Shown here one piece after another: positions 16,743-24,970 of a stretch of DNA of 64,000 bases; position 1 is the first letter of the stretch, and every line of letters begins with the position of its first letter. The DNA lies in contig NZ_CP113068.1 in the NCBI RefSeq assembly GCF_026625885.1, positions 4,526,001 through 4,590,000 of the forward strand, written 5' to 3'. The notes beneath the pieces were generated by a model. The model saw nothing but the letters and a program-made list of their open reading frames with translations, made no database searches and was not told the DNA's origin. Made by a program: the position numbers and the translations under genes. The stretch is from Roseateles sp. SL47. GTDB taxonomy: Bacteria > Pseudomonadota > Gammaproteobacteria > Burkholderiales > Burkholderiaceae_C.

Positions 16743-18110
16743 ATGGCAACCACCCGTGTGATTTCATCGAGCGTCAGCGCTACCCAAACCCCGGTTTCCA
16801 GCCGCCCCTACCGGTGGCTTCCATTTGTGCTGGCCAGCGGGCTCAGCCTGATTCCCGTGGCGATCTCGGCCACGGCCCTGCCGCCAGCGCCTGCCGAGGC
16901 CGCGAGTACACCGACCGGCCAGGAAAGTTCTGCACCCGCAGGGACGGACGCAGGTGCAACGCTCCGGCCCTGGGGCGCGGACATGGATGACTTCCTGGCA
17001 GCGGCCCTGACCTGGGACCCCACCGTCGAGCGTGCCAAGGCGCAGATCGCCGCCGCGGAAGACGGGGTCACTGCTGCCAAGTGGCAGTTCGGCCCCACCC
17101 CCAGCTTCAGCCGTGAGCCGGCGGGGTCCGGCCACTATGTGAATGTGCTGCGCCTCCAGCAGCCGCTCTACACCGGCGGGGCCCTGACGGCCAACCTCCG
17201 CGCGGCACGTATCACCGTTCAAAGCAGTCATCAGGAACTGGCCGCCGCACGGTTGCAGCTCAAGATCAATCTGGTCACCTTCTGGGCCGACTGGGTCAAG
17301 GCTCGCCAGCGGGCAGCCAGCCTGTCCTTGCTGGAGCAGCAGCATCAGGACCTGCTGGCCATGATCCAGCGCCGTGCTGCAGCCGGCGCCGCCACCACCT
17401 CGGATGCCGCTCTCGCCGCCTCCCGTCTCAGCGCCGTCAACAATGAACTGGCGCAGGCGCGGCTGGAAGCATCGCTCCAGCGGGAGCAACTGCAACGGCT
17501 GGCCCGGCGTCCGGTGCCGGACCTGCTCACCCACGCCCTGGACGGCGACCTGCCGCCCGCCCCCTCGCTGGCCCAGATCCTCGACAGCATCCAGACCTCA
17601 CCGGACATGGCCATTGCGCGCGCCAATGTCGATCTGGCCCAGGAAGAACTGACCAAGTCCAAGGCCGGCCTGATGCCGTCGGTCAGCCTGCGGATGGATC
17701 ATCAGTCCGGCGCCGTGCGCGACCAGCGCATCGGCGTTGTGGTGCAGGCCAGCCTGAGCGGTGGCCTCGGCAGTTTTGCCGCCCTGAACGCTGCGCGCAG
17801 TCGCATCCAGGCGGCCCAGGCCACGGTGGCGGCCACCGAGCAGGCCTTGTTCAACCGCTATCAGGTGGAGTTCACCCGCTACGCCGCAGCCAGCGCTTCG
17901 GCCCGTAATGCCATCACCACGGCGGACAACAGCGATCAGGTCCTGGCCTCCTACCGGCGCCAGTTTGCCGCCGGCAAGCGCGCCTGGCTGGACCTGCTGA
18001 ACATGGTGCGCGAAAGCCATACCGCCCGGCAGTCCCGGCATGACGCCGCCATCGACGAGCGGGCCAGCCTGTACCGCCTGCAGATCCTGCTCCAGGGCAG
18101 TCGCGAATAA
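16743..18110 (+). CDS. TolC-family outer-membrane channel of a type I secretion system
   Basis: 455 residues. A long N-terminal signal segment (hydrophobic about 25-45) is followed by two TolC-type OEP repeats rich in long amphipathic helices: ALTWDPTVERAKAQIAAAEDGV, then VLRLQQPLYTGGAL, and in the second half MAIARANVDLAQEELTKSKAGLMPSVSL. By family, it forms the outer-membrane tunnel of a tripartite exporter. AGAGAG lies 7 bases upstream of the ATG. It is first of three genes (OMP, ABC, adaptor) spaced 71 and 22 bp, divergent from the Ig-like repeat protein that is its likely cargo. Confidence 0.88.
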   Translation: MATTRVISSSVSATQTPVSSRPYRWLPFVLASGLSLIPVAISATALPPAPAEAASTPTGQESSAPAGTDAGATLRPWGADMDDFLAAALTWDPTVERAKAQIAAAEDGVTAAKWQFGPTPSFSREPAGSGHYVNVLRLQQPLYTGGALTANLRAARITVQSSHQELAAARLQLKINLVTFWADWVKARQRAASLSLLEQQHQDLLAMIQRRAAAGAATTSDAALAASRLSAVNNELAQARLEASLQREQLQRLARRPVPDLLTHALDGDLPPAPSLAQILDSIQTSPDMAIARANVDLAQEELTKSKAGLMPSVSLRMDHQSGAVRDQRIGVVVQASLSGGLGSFAALNAARSRIQAAQATVAATEQALFNRYQVEFTRYAAASASARNAITTADNSDQVLASYRRQFAAGKRAWLDLLNMVRESHTARQSRHDAAIDERASLYRLQILLQGSRE

Positions 18111-18181
18111 CACGCGCCTCCCTCCGTCATCTCCCATCCGTCCCGGATCCCTTGTGGATCCCCCTCCAGAAAGGTTGCCCC

Positions 18182-20509
18182 ATGCCCTGGTTCTTTTCCT
18201 CCCGGCCCCCGGCCACCCCGACGCCTGTGCAGGAACCCACTGCTCTGGTGCACTGTTTTCAGCAATGGATGCGGCTCAAAGGCCGTGCCGTCCCCGCAGA
18301 CCGCCTCCGGCAACAGCTGGCCACCCTCCCGGGCGGGCAGACCCTGAACCTGGAGGGTGTGCGGCGCGTCGCCACCCACTTGGATGAGAGCGTCCGCTTT
18401 GTGGTGCTCACCGCCCCCCAGCAGGCGGCCCTGCCGCTGCTGGCCCAACATCCCGAAGCCGGCTGGCTGGTGGTCACCGGCCGCACCCTCGAAGGCCTGT
18501 GGCGCTGCGTGGATGCGCAGGGGCATCGGCATGAGCTGGTGATGGACCAATGCCGCTGCCTGCACACCATCGAGGACCCCTCCTTGATACAGACCGAGGT
18601 CCGCTCGGCCCGCGGACTGATGTTCAGCCAGATCCGTAGCAGTTGGCCGCTGTTCCTGGAAGCCGCCGGACTGTCGCTGGTGCTGGCTTCCATCGGCATT
18701 GCCATCAGTTTTTACACCATGCAGGTCTATGACCGGGTGATTCCCAGCCAGGGGCACCAGACGCTGTGGGTCCTGACCGCCGGGGTCGCCCTGGCCATCC
18801 TGCTGGAATGGCTGCTCAAGCTGGCCCGCACTGGCTTGCTGGAGCCGCGGCTCAAACAACTGGACGTTGGCATTTCCAAGGCGCTGATGAGCCGCCTGCA
18901 GGCCATCCGGCAGGATCAGCGGCCCGGCTCGATTGGCACGCTGGCCTCCCAGATCCAGAGCTTCGAGTCCATCCGCAGCATCCTGTCCACCTCCACCCTC
19001 TTCCTGTTGTTCGACCTGCCCATGGCCACGCTGTTTGCCGGTGTGATCGCCGTGGTCGGCGGCCCGTGGCTGGCCCTGCCTGCCCTGCTGCTGTTCATGC
19101 TCAACCTGCTCGGCGGCCTGCTGCGGGCCCGTCGCATTGCCCGGCTCAGCGCCAGCAACGTGAGCGGCGCCAATGCCAAGACCGGTCTGCTGGTGGAGTC
19201 CATCGAAGGCGCCGAAGCCATCAAGGGCATGGGCGCGGGCTGGCGCTTCGACAACCGCTGGGCGGGGCTTTCCGAATCCAACGCAGTCCAAAGCCTGGCG
19301 CTCAAGCACGAAACCGACGCCGCCGGTTACCTCGCCGCAGGCATGCAGCAGGTGAGTTACGTGGCGCTGATCTGTATTGGTGCTGTGCTGGCGATTGACG
19401 GGCACATCACCCAGGGCGCCATCGTGGCCTGTTCCATCCTGTCGGGCCGCGTGCTGTCGCCTTTGGCGTCGATCCCAGGCCTGCTGGTGCAGTTGGGCAA
19501 TGCCGCAGCCTCGATGAAAGCGCTGGACGCCATCTATGCATTGGAAACCGACAACCACGACGTCGCCCGTCCGCTGGTGCCGGAACAGCCGGAAGGCGAC
19601 ATCGCCTTTGACCAGGTGGAGTTTGCCTATCCGGGCCAGAAGCAGCCACTGAAAATCGGCAACCTGAAGATCCGCTCCGGCGAGAAGGTGGCCATCCTCG
19701 GCACCATCGGCGCCGGCAAATCCACCCTGTTGTCCCTGGCCTGCGGCATGTCCAAGCCGACGCAGGGCACCGTTTATCTGGGCGGTGTCGACCAGCAGCA
19801 ATTGCATGCCGGCTGGCGCAGCGAGCACATGGGCTACTGCCCCCAGCAGTCCTGGCTCTTCTCCGGCACGCTGCGGGACAACCTGGCATTTGGGCTGACC
19901 GATGTCAGCGATGAACAGATCATCCAGGCGGCTCAGAAGACGGGGCTCTGGCCGATCGTCTCTCAGCATCCGATGGGCCTGGACCGCAAGTTGACCGAAG
20001 GCGGCCGAGGTCTCTCAGGCGGCCAACGCCAGTTGGTGGTCCTGACCCGCCTGCTGCTGGCCCAGCGCCGCTTCTGGTTGCTGGACGAGCCGACCGCCAA
20101 CATGGACGACGGACTGGAGCAATCCGCCGTGGGCCTGCTCAAGGCGGAGCTGAAGCCGGAAACCACCCTGCTGCTGGTCACCCATCGCCTCCCCCTGCTG
20201 GCACTGGTGAGCCGTGTGGTGGTGCTCACCCCGAACGGCATCTTGATGGATGGCCCGCGTGACGAGGTCCTGGCGCGGCTGCAGCAGCGGCCGACGGCGC
20301 CCGCCGCTTCGGTGCCTGCGACGGCCAAAGCTGTCCCCACCGCTGCCGCTGCCGGTAATACCGGGCGTCCCACCGTACCCGCCAAGTCGCCGCCACCCGT
20401 TCCCACCGTGACGCTGAACCCGTGCCGCAGCCCCAACGTCGTCCAGCGCCCCCTGCCCGCCCCGGCGGCGCCGCCCTCCCCGTCCGCCCAGCCCAGCGCT
20501 GTGGCCTGA
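18182..20509 (+). CDS. Type I secretion ABC transporter (LapB/LssB-like)
   Basis: 775 residues. An N-terminal C39-peptidase-like domain (about 1-140) lacks a recognisable catalytic Cys/His arrangement, as in transporters of giant adhesins and RTX proteins. A transmembrane domain (about 150-430, LFLEAAGLSLVLASIGIAI onward) and an ATPase follow, with Walker A GTIGAGKST, Q-loop CPQQSW, signature LSGGQRQ and Walker B FWLLDEPTANMDD. The last 85 residues are a Pro/Ala-rich tail that is unusual for the family. Start at 18182 is used, with AAAGG upstream; an in-frame ATG at 18152 is less likely. By family, it recognises and energises export of an unfolded substrate to the TolC channel. Confidence 0.9.
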   Translation: MPWFFSSRPPATPTPVQEPTALVHCFQQWMRLKGRAVPADRLRQQLATLPGGQTLNLEGVRRVATHLDESVRFVVLTAPQQAALPLLAQHPEAGWLVVTGRTLEGLWRCVDAQGHRHELVMDQCRCLHTIEDPSLIQTEVRSARGLMFSQIRSSWPLFLEAAGLSLVLASIGIAISFYTMQVYDRVIPSQGHQTLWVLTAGVALAILLEWLLKLARTGLLEPRLKQLDVGISKALMSRLQAIRQDQRPGSIGTLASQIQSFESIRSILSTSTLFLLFDLPMATLFAGVIAVVGGPWLALPALLLFMLNLLGGLLRARRIARLSASNVSGANAKTGLLVESIEGAEAIKGMGAGWRFDNRWAGLSESNAVQSLALKHETDAAGYLAAGMQQVSYVALICIGAVLAIDGHITQGAIVACSILSGRVLSPLASIPGLLVQLGNAAASMKALDAIYALETDNHDVARPLVPEQPEGDIAFDQVEFAYPGQKQPLKIGNLKIRSGEKVAILGTIGAGKSTLLSLACGMSKPTQGTVYLGGVDQQQLHAGWRSEHMGYCPQQSWLFSGTLRDNLAFGLTDVSDEQIIQAAQKTGLWPIVSQHPMGLDRKLTEGGRGLSGGQRQLVVLTRLLLAQRRFWLLDEPTANMDDGLEQSAVGLLKAELKPETTLLLVTHRLPLLALVSRVVVLTPNGILMDGPRDEVLARLQQRPTAPAASVPATAKAVPTAAAAGNTGRPTVPAKSPPPVPTVTLNPCRSPNVVQRPLPAPAAPPSPSAQPSAVA

Positions 20510-20531
20510 CCCCACTCCAGGAGAACTTCTC

Positions 20532-21689
20532 ATGAAAGACTCTGCTTTCACCACACAGTCGCTTCACAGCATTCGCTTCACCATGATCGCGATCGTCGCG
20601 GCGCTGGGCGCCGGTGTGTTCTGGGCCAACCAGGCGAGCATTGATGAGGTGACTCGCACAACCGGAAAGGTCATGGCATCCTCCCGCACACAAGTCATCC
20701 AGGCCGCCGATGGAGGCATCGTGGAACAGATTTTTGTGCATGAAGGGGATGCGGTTGCCCAAGGCGACCTGCTGGTACAACTCAAGGACACCAAACCCAA
20801 GGCCGCGCTGGCCGAAGCCAGCCAGAAGGCCGCGGCGTTACAGGCGTCGCGGGCTCGGCTGCACGCGGAGACGCTGGACACGCCGTATCAGGGCGGCGGC
20901 CATGGGGGCTTTGACGCCATCCAGCGCCGTCTGCATGAGCGCCGCCAGACGGCGCTGAACGAAGACCTTGCCGTGCTGGAGAAGTCGGCCCGGCTGGCGG
21001 CCGAGGAAGTGCGCCTGAATGAACCCCTGTTCAAGAGCGGCGATATCAGCGCGGTGGAATTCCTTCGTCTGCAGCGCACCGCCAACGAGGCCGCCGGCCA
21101 GGTGACCGCCCGACGCAACAAATTCCTGCAAGACGCGCAGGCCGAACTGGCCAAAACCGAGGAAGACCTGGCCGGCGTGCTGCAGCAGCTGGAGGATCGC
21201 CGTGGCATGGTTGAACACACCCAGCTGCGTGCCCCGCAGGACGGTGTGGTGAACCTGATCACCCTGACCACCGTTGGCGCGGTGCTGCGGCCGGGCGACG
21301 AAATCATGCAACTGCTGCCCACCGGCGACGATCTGATCATTGAATCGCGGCTGAAGGCTTCGGACATCGGTTTTGTCCGGCCTGGCATGAAGGCCACCCT
21401 GAAGCTGGACGCGTTCGACTACAGCATCTACGGGACGCTGGAGGGCGAAGTCACCTACATCAGCCCGGACGCGCTGACGGAACGCACCCCACAAGGCACT
21501 GAGGTGCCCTACTACCGCACGCACATCCGCATCGATGCCAAGCGGTTCAAGGGTGAACTGGCGGACACCATCAAGATCCAGCCCGGGATGACCGCCACCG
21601 CCGAAATCATCACTGGCAAACACACGGTGATGGATTACTTGCTCAAACCGGTCAAGAAAACACTGTCCGAGTCTCTGGTGGAACGCTGA
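20532..21689 (+). CDS. HlyD-family membrane fusion protein (LapC-like)
   Basis: 385 residues. A single N-terminal inner-membrane anchor (about 18-35, FTMIAIVAALGAGVFWANQ) is followed by the first half of a lipoyl/barrel-sandwich domain (VIQAADGGIVEQIFVHEGDAVAQGDLLVQL). A long coiled-coil hairpin spans about 95-220, then the second half-lipoyl motif (LRAPQDGVVNLIT) and a beta-barrel domain ending MTATAEIITGKHTVMDYLLKP. By family, it bridges the ABC transporter to the TolC channel. GGAG lies 9 bases upstream of the ATG. Last gene of the type I secretion operon. Confidence 0.9.
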   Translation: MKDSAFTTQSLHSIRFTMIAIVAALGAGVFWANQASIDEVTRTTGKVMASSRTQVIQAADGGIVEQIFVHEGDAVAQGDLLVQLKDTKPKAALAEASQKAAALQASRARLHAETLDTPYQGGGHGGFDAIQRRLHERRQTALNEDLAVLEKSARLAAEEVRLNEPLFKSGDISAVEFLRLQRTANEAAGQVTARRNKFLQDAQAELAKTEEDLAGVLQQLEDRRGMVEHTQLRAPQDGVVNLITLTTVGAVLRPGDEIMQLLPTGDDLIIESRLKASDIGFVRPGMKATLKLDAFDYSIYGTLEGEVTYISPDALTERTPQGTEVPYYRTHIRIDAKRFKGELADTIKIQPGMTATAEIITGKHTVMDYLLKPVKKTLSESLVER

Positions 21690-21691
21690 AG

Positions 21692-21720
21692 TTCATGCAC
21701 ATGAAGGTGGTTCTAACCAC
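21692..21720. promoter_or_regulatory. Two adjacent 14-bp palindromes
   Basis: TTCATG-CA-CATGAA (21692-21705) and GTGGTT-CT-AACCAC (21707-21720) are both perfect 6-bp inverted repeats with 2-bp centres and sit one base apart. They follow the HlyD stop and precede the LuxR-type regulator by about 90 bp. They may be operators or tight mRNA stem-loops. Confidence 0.5.
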
Positions 21721-21733
21721 TGACACGTTTCTG

Positions 21734-21770
21734 ATATGGGTCGCCTCGGCGACTCTCTCGCGCCCCATAT
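21734..21770. terminator. Inverted repeat ATATGGG / CCCATAT
   Basis: A perfect 7-bp inverted repeat separated by 23 bases that themselves contain short GC stems. It sits between the secretion operon and the response-regulator gene. There is no long T-run, so terminator, attenuator or operator are all possible. Confidence 0.35.
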
Positions 21771-21806
21771 GTTTACGCCAACCTCGATTCGTCAAGAGGG
21801 ACACTC

Positions 21807-22475
21807 ATGACCATTTCCGTCACCATCATTGAAGACGACGCCAACGTGCTGCAGCGCCTGATCGACGTCGTGTCGGCCAGCAGTGCCTGCCAGATCGTCG
21901 GCATCGGCCGCAACCGTGGAGAAGCGGTATCGGCCATTCTGGCCAATCGGGCGGACATCTATCTGGTGGACCTTGGCCTGCCCGACGTCGATGGCATTGA
22001 CCTCATCAAGTTGATCAAGGAAAAGTGCCCGGAGTCGCACAGCATTGTGGTGAGCACCTTCGGCGACTCCAAACACGTGATGCGCAGCCTGCGGGCAGGC
22101 GCCAGCGGCTATCTGCTCAAGGAGGAGATCCAGCCGTCGCTGATCGAGAAGATCATTGCCACCCACAACGGCCACGCCCCCTTGAGCCCGGCGGTGTCGC
22201 GGCTGGTGTTGGACAAGCTGGAAAGCCTGGAAACCGGCGTCAAACCCAAGGTGGACCGGACCCAGAAGCTCAAGGAACTGGGGCTGGGGCAACGTGAATG
22301 GAGCGTGCTGAACCTGCTGATCGAAGGGCTTCCGATCGTGGACATTGGCAACCGGCTGTCGATCTCCCGCTTCACCGTGAATCAGCATTTACGCTCCATC
22401 TACCGCAAGCTCAACGTCAACTCGCGGGCGATGGCCACCAGTGTGGCGCGTATGCATGGGTTGGTGGACGACTGA
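21807..22475 (+). CDS. NarL/FixJ-family (LuxR-type) response regulator
   Basis: 222 residues. The receiver begins VTIIEDDANVLQRL, with acceptor Asp in IYLVDLGLPDVDG and conserved Ser/Lys in VVSTFGD and YLLKEE. The LuxR-type helix-turn-helix is ELGLGQREWSVLNLLIEGLPIVDIGNRLSISRFTV (shown in part), ending NQHLRSIYRKLNVNSR. No kinase adjoins it. The HisKA_3 kinase at 9629-11719, at the other end of the same locus, is the best candidate partner. It is a plausible reader of the 19-bp operators, though that is untested. A strong terminator follows it. Confidence 0.9.
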   Translation: MTISVTIIEDDANVLQRLIDVVSASSACQIVGIGRNRGEAVSAILANRADIYLVDLGLPDVDGIDLIKLIKEKCPESHSIVVSTFGDSKHVMRSLRAGASGYLLKEEIQPSLIEKIIATHNGHAPLSPAVSRLVLDKLESLETGVKPKVDRTQKLKELGLGQREWSVLNLLIEGLPIVDIGNRLSISRFTVNQHLRSIYRKLNVNSRAMATSVARMHGLVDD

Positions 22476-22514
22476 ACGGGCCGCCGCACCAACCGTCAAC
22501 CCGCCTCTCCACAA

Positions 22515-22547
22515 GCCCGCTTGGCGCAATGCCAGGCGGGCTTTTTT
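22515..22547 (+). terminator. Rho-independent terminator after the LuxR-type regulator
   Basis: The stem GCCCGCTTGGC / GCCAGGCGGGC (one mismatch) with loop GCAAT is followed by six T's. It lies 40 bp past the regulator's stop. Confidence 0.9.
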
Positions 22548-22579
22548 GTGGGCGTCGGCGGCTCGCATCCACCGTGCGA

Positions 22580-22623
22580 AAAAAAAATGCCCGAGGAATG
22601 CCTGACAGGCACCTCTCGGGCAT
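22580..22623 (-). terminator. Rho-independent terminator for the EAL/HDOD gene
   Basis: On the minus strand the stem ATGCCCGAG / CTCGGGCAT encloses an inner GCCTG/CAGGC stem and is followed by a run of eight T's. It lies 18 bp beyond the stop of the minus-strand gene. Confidence 0.9.
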
Positions 22624-22640
22624 TTCTTGATCTGGAAGGA

Positions 22641-23852
22641 TTAAAGCGTCTGGACCAGCGCCCGGTAGTGGGCAAACAGTCGCCGACGCCGTGCGGCCAC
22701 GGACCATCCGGGCTCTGACTGCAACTGCGCACAAAAGCGCATCTGCGCCTGCTTCGCCAGCAGCACACGTTCCCGACCGCGGCCATGGACCGCCGCCACA
22801 TTCATCTGCGTCAGCCAGCCCACCAGGACCGGGCGAGGCAGGCTCGCCAGCACATCCGTCATGTCCAGTGACAAGGCCACTTCACGAGGGGCATGCAGCG
22901 CCTGGAGTCTCAGCAGGCGAAGCACCAGGGCAGGATCGCTTTCGGCCAGGACCGACAGCGCCTCGACCTTCGCGCCGTCCTGCGCCTGCTCGTACAGCAG
23001 CCCCAGCAGCGGCGCCTGGCAACCGGGAAGCGCCCGCACCCGCTGGGTGACGGGGCGCTGGATGGCATAGCCCTGAAAAAGCGCCACCCCGTGGGACACA
23101 AGGCAGGCCTTTTCTTCGTCCGTCTCGACCTTTTCGGCCACCACACGCAGCCCACTGGTACGCGCCATACGGATCATCGGTTCGAGCTGATCCGCCGGAG
23201 TGGCACGGACATCGACCTTCACACTTTCCACAAACTCCGCCAGCGCCCAGCGCGGGTCATCGCTGCTTTCCACATCATCGAGCGAGAAGCGGTAGCCGCG
23301 CTGATGCAAGGCCTGCACCCGTCGCCGCACCTCGGGTGTGAGTGTCATCGTCTCCAGCAGCTCAATGACGCCAACGTCCGGGGTCAAGGCTTCGGCCATG
23401 GGGCTCAGCAGATAGCGCTCATCCATGTTCACGCACAGACTCCCCACAGGCGCATCGGGCCGGAGTTCGGTCAGCCATTGACCATCCAGCAGCGCGTTGC
23501 AGAGCGCCGTCGCTGTGGCGTAGGCGCCGAGGTGCGGCGAGACAGGGGCATCGGCGCTATTCCAGCGGAACAGCAGTTCACTGCCCGCCACCTGCCCTTG
23601 GGCATCCACGATGGTCTGGGTGGCAAACCGCAGCTCGGGGATGGTGAATTCTTCAGCCGGCGGCACAAAGACAGCGCTCGCTTGCGGCCCGGCCATGATC
23701 CGTTGAGAACGCGCCGCTGACTGCGAGGCCTTGGGAGCGGGGTCGCTCCTGGCCGCCCCGCCAGCAGACGCCCATGCCAGCGGGACCTCTGCGGGAAGCG
23801 GTGAAACAGCCGCAGCTTTGGCACGCGGTGCGGGCCCGACCGCACGATCCAT
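22641..23852 (-). CDS. EAL/HDOD (YuxH-like) protein with catalytic residues kept
   Basis: About 403 residues. After an Ala/Pro-rich 60-residue leader comes an EAL-type domain (about 70-300): GSELLFRW (E92), SLCVNMDE, VIELLETM, FSLDDVES (metal Asp pair), VKVDV, VVAEKVET and FQGYAIQRP. These match the conserved E, N, E, DD, K, E and QG positions of active c-di-GMP phosphodiesterases, though the loop context is divergent. An HDOD-like region follows (SVLAESDPALVLRLLRL). ATG at 23852 is preferred to 23867 because GGAG lies 8 bases upstream. It is a paralogue of the degenerate protein at 11707-12990. One 19-bp operator motif lies 107 bp upstream. Confidence 0.82.
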   Translation of the reverse strand: MDRAVGPAPRAKAAAVSPLPAEVPLAWASAGGAARSDPAPKASQSAARSQRIMAGPQASAVFVPPAEEFTIPELRFATQTIVDAQGQVAGSELLFRWNSADAPVSPHLGAYATATALCNALLDGQWLTELRPDAPVGSLCVNMDERYLLSPMAEALTPDVGVIELLETMTLTPEVRRRVQALHQRGYRFSLDDVESSDDPRWALAEFVESVKVDVRATPADQLEPMIRMARTSGLRVVAEKVETDEEKACLVSHGVALFQGYAIQRPVTQRVRALPGCQAPLLGLLYEQAQDGAKVEALSVLAESDPALVLRLLRLQALHAPREVALSLDMTDVLASLPRPVLVGWLTQMNVAAVHGRGRERVLLAKQAQMRFCAQLQSEPGWSVAARRRRLFAHYRALVQTL

Positions 23853-24205
23853 TTCTTCTCTCCACATGATGTTGCCCCAGTGGCAGTTGCATTGCCCTCC
23901 ATGCTAGGAATGGGCCCCGAAGCCACGAATAGCCGATGGAGGCCACCACCCCTCATGCACTAGCAACTTTGTGCAGTCTCCGTGTCCCCTTCTTCCAGCC
24001 ACGGTTGACGAGCTTCGTCTGCGCAACCGTGCCGACCTTGCAATCGCACCCAGATCGTCCCACCCGAAGAGCCGGCGTTCGCCCACATCGTTCAGCGACC
24101 GGGCCTGGTTTTTGCCACTGAGCGATCCTGACCGGGGATACTCGGTCGGAGACCTTCGCCTGCGTTGAGTAGGCGGTCTCATTGAACAAGCAAGGAGATA
24201 TCTAC
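23853..24205. other. Divergent intergenic region with operator motif
   Basis: 353 bp between the EAL/HDOD gene and the OmpA-like lipoprotein gene, reading away from each other. It contains the fourth 19-bp motif (23959-23977) and a short inverted repeat GGCA-N7-TGCC at 23882-23896. No coding frame is convincing. Confidence 0.5.
23959..23977 (+). promoter_or_regulatory. Shared 19-bp operator motif, site 4
   Basis: ACTAGCAACTTTGTGCAGT, differing from site 1 at only two spacer positions although 7.6 kb away. It lies 107 bp upstream of the EAL/HDOD start (minus strand) and 229 bp upstream of the OmpA-like gene (plus strand). Confidence 0.65.
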
Positions 24206-24883
24206 ATGCGATTCACACACACCTCCCGGCGTCCCCAAGGTGCCGCATGCGCCGCTCTGCTGGTGGCCCTGCTCGCAGGCTGCGCCAACATGGATGAACG
24301 CCAACGTGGCACGGCGGGCGGCGCTGCCATCGGTGCGGTGGCGGGTGCCGTGATCAGCTCCGCCACGGGTGGACGGGCCGGCACTGGCGCGGTGGTGGGG
24401 GGCGCTCTGGGCGCCGTCGCGGGCAACATCTGGTCGCGCCGGATGGAAGAGAAGCGTCAAGCCATGGAGCAGGCCACGCAGGGCACCGGCGTGGAGGTCA
24501 CCCGTACGGCCGACAACCAGCTGAAGCTGGACGTGCCCAGCGACATCTCCTTCGCTACCAACAGCGCCGCGCTGGAGCCGCGCCTGCGTCCGGTGCTGGA
24601 CGGGTTTGCCCACGGTCTGGGCAGTGGCCCGGCCACCATCGTGCGGGTGATCGGTCACACCGACAACACGGGGACGGACGCCATCAACGACCCGCTGTCT
24701 TTGCGCCGCGCCGAGAGCGTTCGCAACTACCTGATCGACCGGGGTGTGCAGGGTCATCGAATCGAAGTGGCCGGCCGTGGTTCGCGTGAGCCAATGGTCT
24801 CCAACGACACAGCGGAGAACCGTGCACGCAACCGGCGTGTGGAGATCTTCCTGCGTGAACCGCAGCAAGGCTCCGGTGGTTGA
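24206..24883 (+). CDS. OmpA-family lipoprotein with glycine zipper (YiaD-like)
   Basis: 225 residues. The signal peptide ends in a lipobox (LLAGC, Cys about 24). A glycine-zipper membrane-associated segment follows (GGAAIGAVAGAVISSATGG, about 35-70). The C-terminal OmpA-like peptidoglycan-binding domain includes VIGHTDNTGTDAINDPLS, LSLRRAESVRNYL and NRARNRRVEIFL. It is expected in the outer membrane, linking it to peptidoglycan. ATG at 24206 is chosen over 24182 because AAGGAG lies upstream at ideal spacing. A terminator follows at 25039. Confidence 0.9.
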   Translation: MRFTHTSRRPQGAACAALLVALLAGCANMDERQRGTAGGAAIGAVAGAVISSATGGRAGTGAVVGGALGAVAGNIWSRRMEEKRQAMEQATQGTGVEVTRTADNQLKLDVPSDISFATNSAALEPRLRPVLDGFAHGLGSGPATIVRVIGHTDNTGTDAINDPLSLRRAESVRNYLIDRGVQGHRIEVAGRGSREPMVSNDTAENRARNRRVEIFLREPQQGSGG

Positions 24884-24970
24884 TCATGCGCTGATCGGCG
24901 GATGAGGGAACGCAGACCGGCGTCGGCTTCTGTCGTTGGACCTGCATCGGGGCCCATCGTTGCCCAGTGC

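Noticed and set aside
17951..19969. 672-codon minus-strand frame opposite the ABC transporter
   Set aside because: Gln/Gly/His-rich shadow of a well-supported transporter; no start site or domain.
23893..23915. TGCTAGG near the EAL/HDOD promoter as a fifth operator copy
   Set aside because: Only one half-site matches; the partner half is GCA rather than TGC at the required distance.
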